In this document: piece by piece, positions 1 through 9,168 of the stretch | Layout of the letters: each line of letters starts with the position of its first letter | How positions within the stretch are numbered: position 1 is the stretch's first letter | Assembly: GCF_029589055.1 (NCBI RefSeq) | Contig: NZ_JARQZP010000007.1 | Coordinates: 2,170,001-2,234,000 of the forward strand | Length of the DNA stretch: 64,000 nucleotides | Source: Vibrio hannami | Lineage (GTDB): Bacteria > Pseudomonadota > Gammaproteobacteria > Enterobacterales > Vibrionaceae | Direction: 5' to 3' | Program-made: the position numbers and the translations under genes | Notes under the pieces: generated by a model | The model's input: only the letters and a program-made list of their open reading frames with translations | Told to the model about the DNA's origin: nothing | Databases searched by the model: none

Positions 1-909
1 CCAGAAAAAGTGTCATACGCCAGCAGCATCGTTTTATCACTTCTGATGAAGATCCTGTCACCTCTTGTTCTGTTGGTTAACCTAATCACTAATGGTTTTT
101 TACGCCTACTCGGTGTTAAAGCCAACCATGGTGCTGAAGATCCATTGAGCTCAGAAGAGCTAAGAACAGTAGTAAACGAGGCAGGTGGACTTATTCCAAG
201 ACGTCACCAGGACATGCTGTTGTCAATTCTGGATCTGGAGAATGTCACCGTAAATGACATTATGGTTCCCCGAAACGAGATAACAGGAATTGACATTAAC
301 GACGACTGGAAATCGATCGTTCGCCAACTAACGCACTCCCCTCACGGTAAGATTGTACTTTACCGGGATCAGATAGACGAAGTGGTTGGTATGCTGCGCT
401 TGCGTGAGTCTTATCGTCTGATGCTGGAAAAAAACGAGTTTACTAAAGAGACTCTGTTGCGTGCTGCTGACGAAGTTTACTTTATTCCAGAAGCAACCCC
501 TCTCAATGTCCAGTTGCTCAAGTTCCAGAGAAATAAGGAGCGTATTGGCCTTATTGTTGATGAATACGGTGACATCATCGGTCTTGTTACTCTAGAGGAT
601 ATTCTGGAAGAGATTGTTGGTGAGTTCACTACATCTATAACACCGAGCCTGTCTGATGAGATCACTCCGCAAAACGATGGCAGCTTTATGATCGAAGGTA
701 GTGCCAATATCCGGGACATCAATAAAGGTCTAAAATGGGATCTGCCAACGGACGGGCCAAGAACACTCAATGGCCTTATTCTAGAGCATTTAGAGGATAT
801 TCCTGAAAGCCAGCTCAGCATTAATATAGAGAACCATGCGATGGAAATTATCGAGTTTACAGAAAACAAAATCAGTATGGTGAAGGTATATCCTGCAGAA
901 AAGAAATAA
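1..909 (+). CDS. CNNM/CBS-domain ion transporter (CorB/YfjD-like), 5'-truncated by window edge
   Basis: C-terminal two thirds of a CorB/CorC (HlyC-type) membrane protein, a family tied to Mg2+/Co2+ transport or resistance. The frame is open to base 1 (P-E-K-V), so the gene starts outside the window and the GTG at base 10 is not its start. Visible in order: the last hydrophobic helices of the CNNM membrane domain (first ~35 residues), two CBS motifs (around IMVPRNEITGID and GLIVDEYGDIIGLVTLEDILEEIVG), and a C-terminal CorC/HlyC domain ending near VKVYPAEKK. The layout fits CorB rather than the soluble CorC. The exact substrate cannot be read from the sequence. Confidence 0.85.
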   Translation, partial: PEKVSYASSIVLSLLMKILSPLVLLVNLITNGFLRLLGVKANHGAEDPLSSEELRTVVNEAGGLIPRRHQDMLLSILDLENVTVNDIMVPRNEITGIDINDDWKSIVRQLTHSPHGKIVLYRDQIDEVVGMLRLRESYRLMLEKNEFTKETLLRAADEVYFIPEATPLNVQLLKFQRNKERIGLIVDEYGDIIGLVTLEDILEEIVGEFTTSITPSLSDEITPQNDGSFMIEGSANIRDINKGLKWDLPTDGPRTLNGLILEHLEDIPESQLSINIENHAMEIIEFTENKISMVKVYPAEKK

Positions 910-920
910 CCACCTACCTC

Positions 921-1117
921 TAGTTCCCACGCTCCCGCGTGGGAATTCATATCTGACTATATCTTTCCAGTAATACTAACCTTCTGTATACACTCCCACG
1001 CAGAGCATGGGAGCGAGGAGTTTCAGTCAGGATGGGAGTAAGAAATAATCAGCACCTAGTTCCCACGCTCCCGCGTGGAAGCGAGGAGTTTTAGTCCGCA
1101 TGGGAGCGAGACGGGAA
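921..1117. repeat. Palindromic intergenic repeat cluster
   Basis: The gap between the CorB-like gene and luxS (convergent) holds a perfect hairpin, TTCCCACGC / GCGTGGGAA with a TCCC loop (about 923-944). There follow an imperfect copy near 992-1012 (CTCCCA...TGGGAG) and a second full copy starting near 1059 with the same TAGTTCCCACGCTCCCGCGTGG core. The motif GGGAGCGAG recurs. This looks like a dispersed palindromic element family. A transcribed copy could also act as a terminator for the two convergent genes, though none has a long T-tract. Confidence 0.6.
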
Positions 1118-1122
1118 CTGGA

Positions 1123-1641
1123 TTAGTCTACTTTTAGCTCTTGCAGCATAGACTCTGGTAGAGCCAGTTCATCATTCTTATTAAGAGATACGCCTGCATC
1201 AAGGATACCCTGTGCAATCGCTTTAGCATCTTCCAGAGAGTGCATTTCGTAAGTACCACACTGGTATTCGTTCAGCTCAGGAATCTTATTCTGGTCTTCT
1301 ACCTTAAGAACATCTTCCATTGCAGCTACCCATGCATCAGCAACTTTCTGCTCAGATGGTGTTCCAATTAGGCTCATGTAAAAACCAGTACGACAGCCCA
1401 TTGGTGATATATCGATAATCTCTACATCACTGCCATTCAGGTGTGCACGCATAAAACCTGCATATAGGTGTTCCAGAGTGTGAATACCACGCTCAGAAAG
1501 AATATCTTTGTTTGGAGCACAGAAACGTAGGTCAAATACAGTAATCGTATCACCCTTCGGAGTCTGCATTGTTTTTGCTACTCGTACCGCTGGAGCATTC
1601 ATGCGTGTATGGTCAACGGTAAAACTATCTAGTAATGGCAT
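1123..1641 (-). CDS. luxS: S-ribosylhomocysteine lyase LuxS (AI-2 synthesis)
   Basis: Cleaves S-ribosylhomocysteine to homocysteine and DPD, the precursor of the quorum-sensing signal autoinducer-2, in the activated methyl cycle of the cytosol. At 172 residues it is full length for the family. Metal ligands H54, H58 and C128 are visible (motifs HTLEHLYAGF and YQCGTYE), with catalytic E57 and C83 (GCRTGFY). It lies 46 bp downstream of gshA on the same strand, the usual Vibrio pairing, which suggests co-transcription of two sulfur-metabolism genes. Nothing is anomalous. Confidence 0.97.
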   Translation of the reverse strand: MPLLDSFTVDHTRMNAPAVRVAKTMQTPKGDTITVFDLRFCAPNKDILSERGIHTLEHLYAGFMRAHLNGSDVEIIDISPMGCRTGFYMSLIGTPSEQKVADAWVAAMEDVLKVEDQNKIPELNEYQCGTYEMHSLEDAKAIAQGILDAGVSLNKNDELALPESMLQELKVD

Positions 1642-1687
1642 TGCCTTTCTCCACCTTTTTAATTCAGGTTATTTCAGTCAAACTTCG

Positions 1688-3265
1688 TTAATCGTTCAGA
1701 TACGAAAAATAATCAGCCAGATAATCATCAAAGCTAACCGTATCTGACTGCTCAATCTCTCTTTGAGCAGCTAGCGAGTTTTCTGCTTCTTCAAGCATCA
1801 TTGCTTCGGAGTATACATTATATTCCTGGGCTAAGTGAGCCTGTCGGTACTTATCACCTAGCTGGCTACCAAATTCACCAATGCCACCGCTTTCCTTTGT
1901 CTTATCTAAAAGCTGACCGGAAATAGTTAGCTCAGGATTATCAATCCAGGTCTGTAGTATTGAACAGGTATCCGCATATTTAGTACCACCAATCGCTTTA
2001 TCCATTTCAGACGCGATCTCTTCCAGGTCTCGGAATATCTGCTTAGTGTAGTCATGCAAAGAGAGTACTTTTCCATCACAGCCATTTTTTAGTTCTCTCA
2101 GCATCAAACCTGGCTTGCGGCCCTCAAGGATCACTTTGTTCCAGTTGTCTTTCCAACAACTCAGCTCTGAACTACAAACCGTATCGGCATCTTTAATCAG
2201 ACACCAGGTCAAGAATAGATCCAGGAATCGAACCTGCTCTCTTGTGATACCGATAGGGCTGAATGGATTAACATCCAGAGAGCGAACTTCAATATACTCG
2301 ACGCCAGCGCGATGCAGAGCTTCAGATGGTTTCTCTCCCGGACGCGCTACACGTTTCGCCCGGATAGGCGCATATAGCTCGTTCTCTATCTGAAGTACGT
2401 TACTGTTCAGCTGACGGTACTCACCATCAACCTTAATTCCAATCTTCGCAAACTCTTCTGATGGCGTTTTAATCGCTTTATCCAGGCCATCAAGGAAGTG
2501 TTCCAGGTTGTTGTACCCTATGTTAAGTTCACTCTGAGCGCTGTTTGTATAGCCAAGATCGCTCAAGCGAAGAGATGTCGCATAAGGCAGGTATTTGGTG
2601 TGTCCTAGCTCTTCAAAAGGTAAGTTACTCTCTTGATCTTTCAGGAAAGAGCTACATAAGGCAGGGGATGCACCAAACAGATAAGGGATCAACCAGCCAT
2701 AGTGATAGTAGTTTCTGATAAGGCTAAAGTACGCATCGGACTTAGTTTGTTGTCTCTCTGCTTCACTTTGTTCGCCGTATAAGCTATCCCACATAGATTC
2801 TGGGAAAGAGAAATTAAAGTGAACACCCGAAATGATCTGCATCATGCTACCGTAACGGCTTTTAAGCCCCTGACGGTAAAGTGTTTTCATCTTCCCAGTA
2901 TTAGAAGAGCCATATTGCGCTAGGGTAACGTCATCTTCCTGTTCAACATAACAAGGCATAGACAGAGGCCAAAGCTTCTCGTTGCCCATCTGCTTGATAG
3001 CAAAATGATGAATATCCGACAGCTGACCTACCAGCTCATCGACATCATTAGAAACCGGTGTAATAAATTCTAATAGTGATTCTGCGAAATCGGTTGTGAC
3101 CCACTTATTCGTTAGCGCAGAGCCTAAGCCTTCAGGATGTGGCGTAAGTGCCAGCCGTCCGTCATCTTTGTATCGTAGAGATTCACGCTCAACGCCACGT
3201 ACAAATTTTCTGAAACTTTCTGGATTGTTAGCGACTTTTTTGAGTCGTGAAGAGAAGTTAGTCAA
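1688..3265 (-). CDS. gshA: Glutamate-cysteine ligase
   Basis: ATP-dependent ligation of glutamate and cysteine, the first step of glutathione synthesis (gammaproteobacterial type 1 GshA). Family signatures include LTPHPEGLGSAL, TTDFAESLLEF, WPLSMPCYV, QIISGVHFNFSFP and YIEVRSLDVNPFSPIG. The frame can open at a GTG (3277) that has no visible Shine-Dalgarno sequence. I prefer the TTG at 3265, giving (M)TNFSSRLKK and 525 residues, because it matches the usual N-terminus of Vibrio GshA. The ribosome site is weak for both, so the start is uncertain. luxS follows 46 bp downstream. Confidence 0.95.
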   Translation of the reverse strand: MTNFSSRLKKVANNPESFRKFVRGVERESLRYKDDGRLALTPHPEGLGSALTNKWVTTDFAESLLEFITPVSNDVDELVGQLSDIHHFAIKQMGNEKLWPLSMPCYVEQEDDVTLAQYGSSNTGKMKTLYRQGLKSRYGSMMQIISGVHFNFSFPESMWDSLYGEQSEAERQQTKSDAYFSLIRNYYHYGWLIPYLFGASPALCSSFLKDQESNLPFEELGHTKYLPYATSLRLSDLGYTNSAQSELNIGYNNLEHFLDGLDKAIKTPSEEFAKIGIKVDGEYRQLNSNVLQIENELYAPIRAKRVARPGEKPSEALHRAGVEYIEVRSLDVNPFSPIGITREQVRFLDLFLTWCLIKDADTVCSSELSCWKDNWNKVILEGRKPGLMLRELKNGCDGKVLSLHDYTKQIFRDLEEIASEMDKAIGGTKYADTCSILQTWIDNPELTISGQLLDKTKESGGIGEFGSQLGDKYRQAHLAQEYNVYSEAMMLEEAENSLAAQREIEQSDTVSFDDYLADYFSYLND

Positions 3266-3399
3266 AACACAGGCCACTTATTTTAATTAGTTTTCGCGTA
3301 GGTTACTCTTTTGACAAAAGATTACCAGCAACAAATATAAAGAGAAATTATAGATACAAATAGAGAGGTATTTCTGCCTCTTAACTCATTGATAAAGTC

Positions 3400-3490
3400 C
3401 GTCATCCCTGCGAAGGCAGGGTACTACTCAGTTCATTTATCTAATTTCATTAGATTCCCGCCAAGGCGCACGGCTAGTGCGGGAATGACG
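3400..3490. repeat. Small CGTCAT...ATGACG terminal-inverted-repeat element
   Basis: A 91-bp intergenic stretch bounded by CGTCATCCC and GGGAATGACG, an imperfect terminal inverted repeat, with further internal palindromes (GCGAAGGCAGGG, CCCGCCAAGGCG). A second element with the same ends is at 7830-7928. The pattern resembles a non-coding MITE-like or REP-like palindromic unit. No open frame is carried. Confidence 0.5.
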
Positions 3491-3505
3491 ATGTTTGGGC
3501 TTATC

Positions 3506-3539
3506 AAAAATAAGAGAAGCATTTTCGCCTCTCTTATTT
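3506..3539 (-). terminator. Intrinsic terminator after the M16 peptidase gene
   Basis: A 12-bp stem (AATAAGAGAGGC on the minus strand, one G-T wobble) with a short loop, followed on the minus strand by TTTTT. It starts about 10 bp past the stop codon of the M16 peptidase gene. Confidence 0.75.
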
Positions 3540-3548
3540 ATTGGTTCA

Positions 3549-6401
3549 CTACTTCTGAATTTCAAGTTGCTCTACAGGAATATTCAGCTTTTGTAGCTGC
3601 GGGAGCAGTGATTCTGCATCGCCAACCACCACTATCTGGTAGTCATCCGGATGGAACCATTTACTCGCAATAGCATTCAGTTCTTCCTTCTGAACATTCT
3701 CCAGTAGCTCGTAACGTTGCTCGATATAGTCATCATCTAAAGAATAAACCAATATGTTCTGCAACAGCTGGGCCTTTTTAGATGGAGTTTCATACTTAAG
3801 TGCATCTTGTTGTCCAACAGCAAGGCGCATAAAGTTCATCTCCTTGTCTGTAATGCCTTTATCCGCATAGCTCTCCATCTCTTTGATAAACTCTTGTATC
3901 GATGGAACTGTAGAGTCCGCTCTCACCTGCGCATCAAATACGATAAGGCCAATTTCCCTGTTGCTCGCGTGATAACCACTGGCTCCGTAGGTATAACCTT
4001 TATCTTCTCTCAGGTTCTGGTTTATACGGCTATTAAAGTTACCAGCAAGATTAAAGTTCGCTAATCTAGAGAGGTATTGCTCACCAACGGCATCGTACGG
4101 CAAACCCGCCCTAACTAGCCGAACAACACTTTGCGGCGCCTGTGGTTTGTCTATCAGGTAGATCTTTTGCTTAGTTAACGTTGGTATTACTTGTGGTCTC
4201 AACAGAGGTGCATTCTCACCACTCCAGTCATTTAAAAACGCCAACTCATCTTCAAGCTTAGACTTAGAAATATCGCCAACCGCCAGCAGTTCTGCTCCCT
4301 GAGGCGTATAGTTAGAAGCGTAAAACGCCTTTACATCATCCAGCGTCAGAGATTCAACGGATGCTACAGTACCATCACTGGAACGACCGTATACCGTTCC
4401 CCCAAACAAGACTTGCCTTGTCGCCTGAGAAGCTAACCAGGAAGGTTTCTGATGCTCGTAGATCAATCCTTCTAATGATTGCTTTTTCAGCCTGTCAAAA
4501 TCCTCTTGTTTAAATGCAGGTTTAAATAGCAACTCCTCAAGGATAGCCAGGGTTTCAGTTAGGTTTCTCTCCAGAGAGGATACGGTGATAGTCGTGGTAT
4601 AGTTACCCGACCCCATGCTGATACTACTACCAAGCTTATCTAACTCTGCCTGAATCTTTTCGATACTTCTGAGCTGAGAGCCCTCCATGACCAAATCAGC
4701 AGTCATGGCAGCAAGACCTTCTTTTCCGGGAGCCACAAAACGGTTCCCAGCAGGAAGCTGAATCTGCAACAGAACAGTTGGGGTTTCAGAAGTCTTAGTA
4801 CCCAGAACTTCCATACCGCTATCCATATGAAGGCGATAAAGTGTAGGCATTGTACCTTTAACCGCCTCACCAACGGCAGGCATCACCGAGCGGTCAAAAT
4901 TATCGACCGCCTTCTCATACTTCAGTTCGCTATCCGCAATTTTGGTGTACTCGGGTAAAGTTCGAGGAGGTGTCACAAAGGTGGCATCCTGAACAGCAAG
5001 CTCCTTTTTACCCCTCGGAATAACACTTAAAGTAACCTTGTTTTTACCTTCTACGTATTTTTTATACACCTGCATTACTGACTCTGGTGTAACTGCTCGA
5101 ATTTTCTCAAGTTCAGACTCAATGCGATCCGGCTGCCCATAAAAGGTCTCATTAGAGGCCAGTTGGGAAACCTTGCCTCTTACACTCTGCAAAGCGAATA
5201 CCGCACCGGCTTCTGATCGACCGGTTATCTGCTCCAGCTTGTCGGGATTTGCTCCCTGTTTAGCAAACTTGTCCAAAACAGCCATCAATTCGTTGTAGAT
5301 CGGCGTCAAATCGCCTTTTTCACCAGATTCGCCCATGCCATAGACATAAAAGCTACATGACAACTCGGAACATTGATGGAATGCACCAGCATCAATCGCT
5401 TTTTCTGTTTTCACCAGCTCCTGATAAAGAATGCTATTTTTGCCACCACCAAGGACTTCGGCCAGAGTATCTAAAGCGGTCTGGTCGTCATCACCTCGAT
5501 AACCTGTTGGCCAACCGATCATCACCATCGGCTGGCGAATTCTGTCTTCCAATGTGATGAAACGGCTCTCGGGTAAAGTGACAGGCTGCTTTGGAGCCTT
5601 TTCAACTTCCGGGCCTCGTGGAATAGAACCGAAGTACTTCTTCACCCACTCTAGAGTTTGTTCGGTATCAATATCGCCACCAATAGTTAGCGTTGAGTTA
5701 TTTGGCCCATACCAACGGAGGAAAAAGGCTTTAAGGTCATTTACATCAACCCGATCCAGGTCTTCTACATACCCGATCGTCTGCCAGGAATATGGGTGAC
5801 CTTCAGGGTACATCGCTTCCCCGATGCGTTCCCACATCAAACCATAAGGTCTGTTATCGTAATTCTGAGCTCTTTCATTCTTAACCGTATCACGCTGAAT
5901 CTCAAATTTACGCTGGGAAACCGCATCGATAAGAAACCCCATGCGATCCGATTCAAGCCAGAGCACTTTTTCCAGTTGGTTTGCTGGAACGGTTTCAAAG
6001 TAGTTAGTTCTGTCGCGGTTAGTCGTACCATTTAACGTACCACCCGCTTCGGTGATTATTTTAAAGTGTTCCTGATCTCCAACATGCTCTGATCCCTGGA
6101 ACATCATATGTTCAAAGAAATGCGCAAATCCGGACTTTCCAACCTCTTCCCGGGCCGAACCTACATGATAGGTTACGTCAACATGTACTAGAGGATCAGA
6201 ATGATCGGGGGCAAGTATCAAAGTAAGCCCGTTATCAAGTTCATACTTTGAGTAAGGAATATTAACTTTACCCGGAATATCCCCGACTTCTTCTACCAGA
6301 GTAATCCCTTGCGGTAAGTTTGAAATAATATCGAAATGAGCTGTCTGTGAGCAGCCATACAGGGCAGCCAGAGAAACAATTCCAAGCCAGATTTTTCTCA
6401 T
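3549..6401 (-). CDS. M16 (pitrilysin family) zinc metallopeptidase, outer-membrane lipoprotein
   Basis: A 950-residue two-lobed M16 peptidase. It opens with a lipoprotein signal (hydrophobic stretch, lipobox LYGC, Cys17, Ser at +2), so it should be anchored in the outer membrane facing the periplasm. The inverted zinc motif HFFEH gives H94, E97 and H98, with a third ligand likely E176 (VKNERAQ). The second M16 half (from about residue 500) lacks HxxEH and is the usual inactive lobe. Related proteins (PqqL/YhjJ-like) degrade peptides; the substrate is unknown here. The 3' tail of the yqaA-like frame runs 134 bp into this gene, probably through a base-calling error. Confidence 0.88.
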   Translation of the reverse strand: MRKIWLGIVSLAALYGCSQTAHFDIISNLPQGITLVEEVGDIPGKVNIPYSKYELDNGLTLILAPDHSDPLVHVDVTYHVGSAREEVGKSGFAHFFEHMMFQGSEHVGDQEHFKIITEAGGTLNGTTNRDRTNYFETVPANQLEKVLWLESDRMGFLIDAVSQRKFEIQRDTVKNERAQNYDNRPYGLMWERIGEAMYPEGHPYSWQTIGYVEDLDRVDVNDLKAFFLRWYGPNNSTLTIGGDIDTEQTLEWVKKYFGSIPRGPEVEKAPKQPVTLPESRFITLEDRIRQPMVMIGWPTGYRGDDDQTALDTLAEVLGGGKNSILYQELVKTEKAIDAGAFHQCSELSCSFYVYGMGESGEKGDLTPIYNELMAVLDKFAKQGANPDKLEQITGRSEAGAVFALQSVRGKVSQLASNETFYGQPDRIESELEKIRAVTPESVMQVYKKYVEGKNKVTLSVIPRGKKELAVQDATFVTPPRTLPEYTKIADSELKYEKAVDNFDRSVMPAVGEAVKGTMPTLYRLHMDSGMEVLGTKTSETPTVLLQIQLPAGNRFVAPGKEGLAAMTADLVMEGSQLRSIEKIQAELDKLGSSISMGSGNYTTTITVSSLERNLTETLAILEELLFKPAFKQEDFDRLKKQSLEGLIYEHQKPSWLASQATRQVLFGGTVYGRSSDGTVASVESLTLDDVKAFYASNYTPQGAELLAVGDISKSKLEDELAFLNDWSGENAPLLRPQVIPTLTKQKIYLIDKPQAPQSVVRLVRAGLPYDAVGEQYLSRLANFNLAGNFNSRINQNLREDKGYTYGASGYHASNREIGLIVFDAQVRADSTVPSIQEFIKEMESYADKGITDKEMNFMRLAVGQQDALKYETPSKKAQLLQNILVYSLDDDYIEQRYELLENVQKEELNAIASKWFHPDDYQIVVVGDAESLLPQLQKLNIPVEQLEIQK

Positions 6402-6408
6402 AAGAGTT

Positions 6409-6849
6409 CCTAAAAAAACCTAAAAATAGCGCAGCCAAAAGGCTGTATCTGAGAGCTTTACCAATAGCGACAAGAATCAGGCACGGTAAAAACTTCATAC
6501 GTAACCAACCAGCCGCTAAACAAAGAGGGTCTCCAATCACAGGTAGCCAACTAAAGAGTAGCGCAAAGTATCCATGTTTGGTTAACCAGCGTATGGCTTT
6601 ATGACCATGTTTTTCTTTCTGAGTTCGGTTAGGTAACCATAAACCTAGCCAATAGTTGGTCATACCACCTAACGTATTACCAATGGTGGAAACTAACACA
6701 ACGGTTGTAACTGAATATTGTTGGAGTGTCAGCGTTGCGACAAGTGTCGCTTCTGAACTTCCAGGAAGAAGAGTCGCGCTAAGAAAGCCTGAGGAAAACA
6801 GTACCCAAAGCGCTGACTCACTAAACCAGTGGGAAAACGTGTCTATCAA
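6409..6849 (-). CDS. yqaA: YqaA-like (SNARE-associated/DedA superfamily) inner-membrane protein, 3' end probably frameshifted
   Basis: Small polytopic membrane protein. FSSGFLSATLLPGSSEA, IGNTLGGMTNYWLG and GDPLCLAAGWLR match the YqaA group of the DedA/SNARE-associated superfamily; its transport role is unknown. It starts at TTG (6849) overlapping the TGA stop of the upstream MDR gene (TTGA), suggesting translational coupling. As written, the frame runs on to 6268, giving 193 residues and a 134-bp overlap with the peptidase gene. YqaA proteins are about 142 residues. At residues 144-146 (GFF) lies a run of seven T; one more T would create TAG at once and give 146 residues, so I end the gene here. 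Confidence 0.7.
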
Positions 6850-7799
6850 TGTTGCATGTCAAGTAATACCTTGCCTCGTGTTCTGCCCGTTTCTACCTGT
6901 TTATGTGCTTCCGCAACGTCTTTGTATGAGTATACCTTCTGAACTTCTGTCTTTAACAGACCAACACTTACCATATATAACATGGTTTCGAGCTGCTCAA
7001 TGTCCGGTTCGACCAGCATTCCCGTTGCTTCAAAACCCAGTAGCTTTGCTTTTTCACAAATTATATCTGCGGTAATAGTTGGAACAGTCACCACTCTCGC
7101 ACCATCTTTCAGGCATTTAAGCGCATCCAGAGCGGCATCTCCGCCAACCAGATCAATTAGGACATCAACATCAGTTAAACGTTCCGATACAGGTGCAAAC
7201 TGATAGTTGATAGCGTGAGCACCCAGGTTGGCAAGGAAATCCAGGTTCGCTTCACTGCATGTCGTGTAAACCTCAGCCTGAGCGGCTACCGCAATCTGAA
7301 CAGCCAAATGCCCTACGCCACCGGCTCCAGCCAGAATCAATACGCGATCTTCAGCTGTCACACCAACTTTGTTCATCGCCTGAGCCGCTGTTTGACCGCC
7401 AGCTGGAAGTACGGCGGCACCCTCAAGGGTAACGGCATCTGGAACCCGGCATAGCTTTTCTTCAGGTACACATAAGTACTGACTATAGCCACCACCATCA
7501 AGCGGGAAGCCGACGAGACCAGCAACGTAATTATCAACATCAAGCGATTTAACACCTTCACCGAGTTTTACAACTTTACCTGAGATGTCATAACCCGGTG
7601 TCCAGGGAAGTTTATCTTTGTTCTGCTCTGCAGCCCATCCCAAGCCTGCGCGAGTTTTATAATCAATAGGATTTACCCCTGCAAAGAATACTTTGACTAA
7701 TACTTCTCCAGCTTCTGGTTCTGGTATTGGCTCACTTTGAATCGCTAATACTTCTGGACCACCAAACTTAGTGATTACAATTTTTTTATTCTCTGTCAT
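6846..7799 (-). CDS. NADP-dependent MDR-family oxidoreductase (quinone oxidoreductase-like)
   Basis: A 317-residue medium-chain dehydrogenase/reductase. The N-terminal GroES-like domain carries VFFAGVNPIDYKTRAG, and the Rossmann domain has the nucleotide motif LAGAGGVGHLAVQ (about residues 156-168). The catalytic-zinc cysteines of alcohol dehydrogenases are absent, so it belongs to the zinc-free quinone oxidoreductase/enoyl reductase branch and probably reduces quinones or activated alkenes with NADPH. The true substrate is not evident. Its stop overlaps the yqaA start by four bases, forming a two-gene unit. Confidence 0.85.
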   Translation of the reverse strand: MTENKKIVITKFGGPEVLAIQSEPIPEPEAGEVLVKVFFAGVNPIDYKTRAGLGWAAEQNKDKLPWTPGYDISGKVVKLGEGVKSLDVDNYVAGLVGFPLDGGGYSQYLCVPEEKLCRVPDAVTLEGAAVLPAGGQTAAQAMNKVGVTAEDRVLILAGAGGVGHLAVQIAVAAQAEVYTTCSEANLDFLANLGAHAINYQFAPVSERLTDVDVLIDLVGGDAALDALKCLKDGARVVTVPTITADIICEKAKLLGFEATGMLVEPDIEQLETMLYMVSVGLLKTEVQKVYSYKDVAEAHKQVETGRTRGKVLLDMQH

Positions 7800-7829
7800 G
7801 TAAATTTCCCTATCAATCCAAAGCTAAAT

Positions 7830-7928
7830 CGTCATTCCGGAATGAACCTAAGCGAATATCCGGAATCTAATAACAAAGCGCAAAATCAGATTCCGTACTA
7901 CGCTCGTCCCTCGCTATACGGAATGACG
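7830..7928. repeat. Second CGTCATTCCG...CGGAATGACG inverted-repeat element
   Basis: A 99-bp intergenic element with a perfect 10-bp terminal inverted repeat (CGTCATTCCG / CGGAATGACG). Internal ATTCCG/CGGAAT copies repeat the same half-site. It shares its ends with the element at 3400-3490. It is non-coding and lies between oadB and the MDR gene. Confidence 0.55.
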
Positions 7929-7940
7929 GTATTTCTGCAA

Positions 7941-7970
7941 AAACAAAAGGGATGCATTAAGCATCCCTTT
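7941..7970 (-). terminator. Intrinsic terminator of the oadGAB operon
   Basis: Perfect 10-bp stem AAAGGGATGC / GCATCCCTTT with a 5-nt loop. On the minus strand it is followed by TTTTGTTTTT, about 60 bp past the oadB stop. Confidence 0.8.
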
Positions 7971-8028
7971 GACTATAAACCATTTTCACCGGTTTGGTTA
8001 GACTCTGTACAAGAGTTAAGCTCTCAAA

Positions 8029-9159
8029 TTAGCCAACAAGTGCCAGTAGAATACCTGCAGCTACTGCAGAACCAAGAACACCAGCAACGTTTGGCCCCAT
8101 CGCGTGCATTAGCAGGAAGTTGTGTGGGTTTGCCTGAAGACCAACCTTGTTAACAACACGTGCTGCCATTGGCACTGCAGATACACCAGCCGCACCAATA
8201 AGTGGGTTGATATCCTCTTCTGAGTACTTGTTAAGTAGCTTAGCCATCAGTACGCCACAAGCTGTACCGATACTGAACGCTACGGCACCAAGAGCCAGAA
8301 TACCCAAGGTTTCTACATTCAGGAACTTATCTGCCTGGAGCTTAGAACCAACACCCAGGCCAAGGAAGATAGTCACAATGTTGATCAGCTCATTCTGAGC
8401 CGTTTTCGACAAACGCTCTACCACACCTGCTTCACGCATCAGGTTACCCAAACAGAACATACCAACCAGCGGAGTTGCCGGGGGTAGGAACAGGATAGCC
8501 ATTAGCAATACTGCAAGAGGGAAGATAATCTTCTCGGCCTTACCAACATGACGCAACTGAGCCATCTTGATCTTACGCTCATCTTCAGTAGTCAGAGCTT
8601 TCATAATCGGTGGCTGGATAATAGGAACAAGTGCCATGTAGCTATACGCTGCTACGGCAATTGCACCTAATAAGTCCGGCGAAAGCTGGCTAGAGAGGAA
8701 TATTGCTGTCGGGCCATCTGCACCACCGATAATCGCGATAGAAGATGCATCTGCAAGCGAGAACTCCATACCTGGAATGTAGTTAAGCAAAATCGCACCA
8801 AACAGTGTCGCGAAGATACCGAACTGTGCTGCTGCGCCTAACCACAGCGTTTTAGGGTTAGCGATAAGCGCACCGAAGTCGGTCATTGCACCTACCCCCA
8901 TGAAGATAAGAAGCGGGAAGATCCCGGTTTCAATACCTGCATAGTAAACGTAGTAAAGCAGACCACCTTCTTCGGTAAACCCAGCGCCCGGAATGTTTGC
9001 CAGAATGGCACCAAAACCGATCGGCAGCAGTAGTAAGGGCTCAAAGCCCTTACGAATCGCCAGAAACAGCAACAAACAACCAACAATGATCATGGCGATC
9101 TGGCCAAAATCGAAGTTCGCTATCCCTGTCTCAGACCAAAGAATCAATAAACCGTCCAT
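8029..9159 (-). CDS. oadB: Na+-translocating decarboxylase beta subunit (oxaloacetate decarboxylase OadB)
   Basis: Integral membrane subunit that decarboxylates carboxybiotin and couples this to outward Na+ pumping. At 376 residues it is the short form of the OadB/GcdB/MmdB family. Many membrane segments are visible, with conserved stretches such as GVGAMTDFGALIANPK, AIIGGADGPTAIFL and GVSAVPMAARV, where the Na+ and carboxybiotin site is known to lie. The start has a good ribosome site (AAGGGAGAATC-ATG). It is the last gene of oadG-oadA-oadB, 9 bp after oadA, and is followed by a terminator. Confidence 0.95.
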   Translation of the reverse strand: MDGLLILWSETGIANFDFGQIAMIIVGCLLLFLAIRKGFEPLLLLPIGFGAILANIPGAGFTEEGGLLYYVYYAGIETGIFPLLIFMGVGAMTDFGALIANPKTLWLGAAAQFGIFATLFGAILLNYIPGMEFSLADASSIAIIGGADGPTAIFLSSQLSPDLLGAIAVAAYSYMALVPIIQPPIMKALTTEDERKIKMAQLRHVGKAEKIIFPLAVLLMAILFLPPATPLVGMFCLGNLMREAGVVERLSKTAQNELINIVTIFLGLGVGSKLQADKFLNVETLGILALGAVAFSIGTACGVLMAKLLNKYSEEDINPLIGAAGVSAVPMAARVVNKVGLQANPHNFLLMHAMGPNVAGVLGSAVAAGILLALVG

Positions 9160-9168
9160 GATTCTCCC

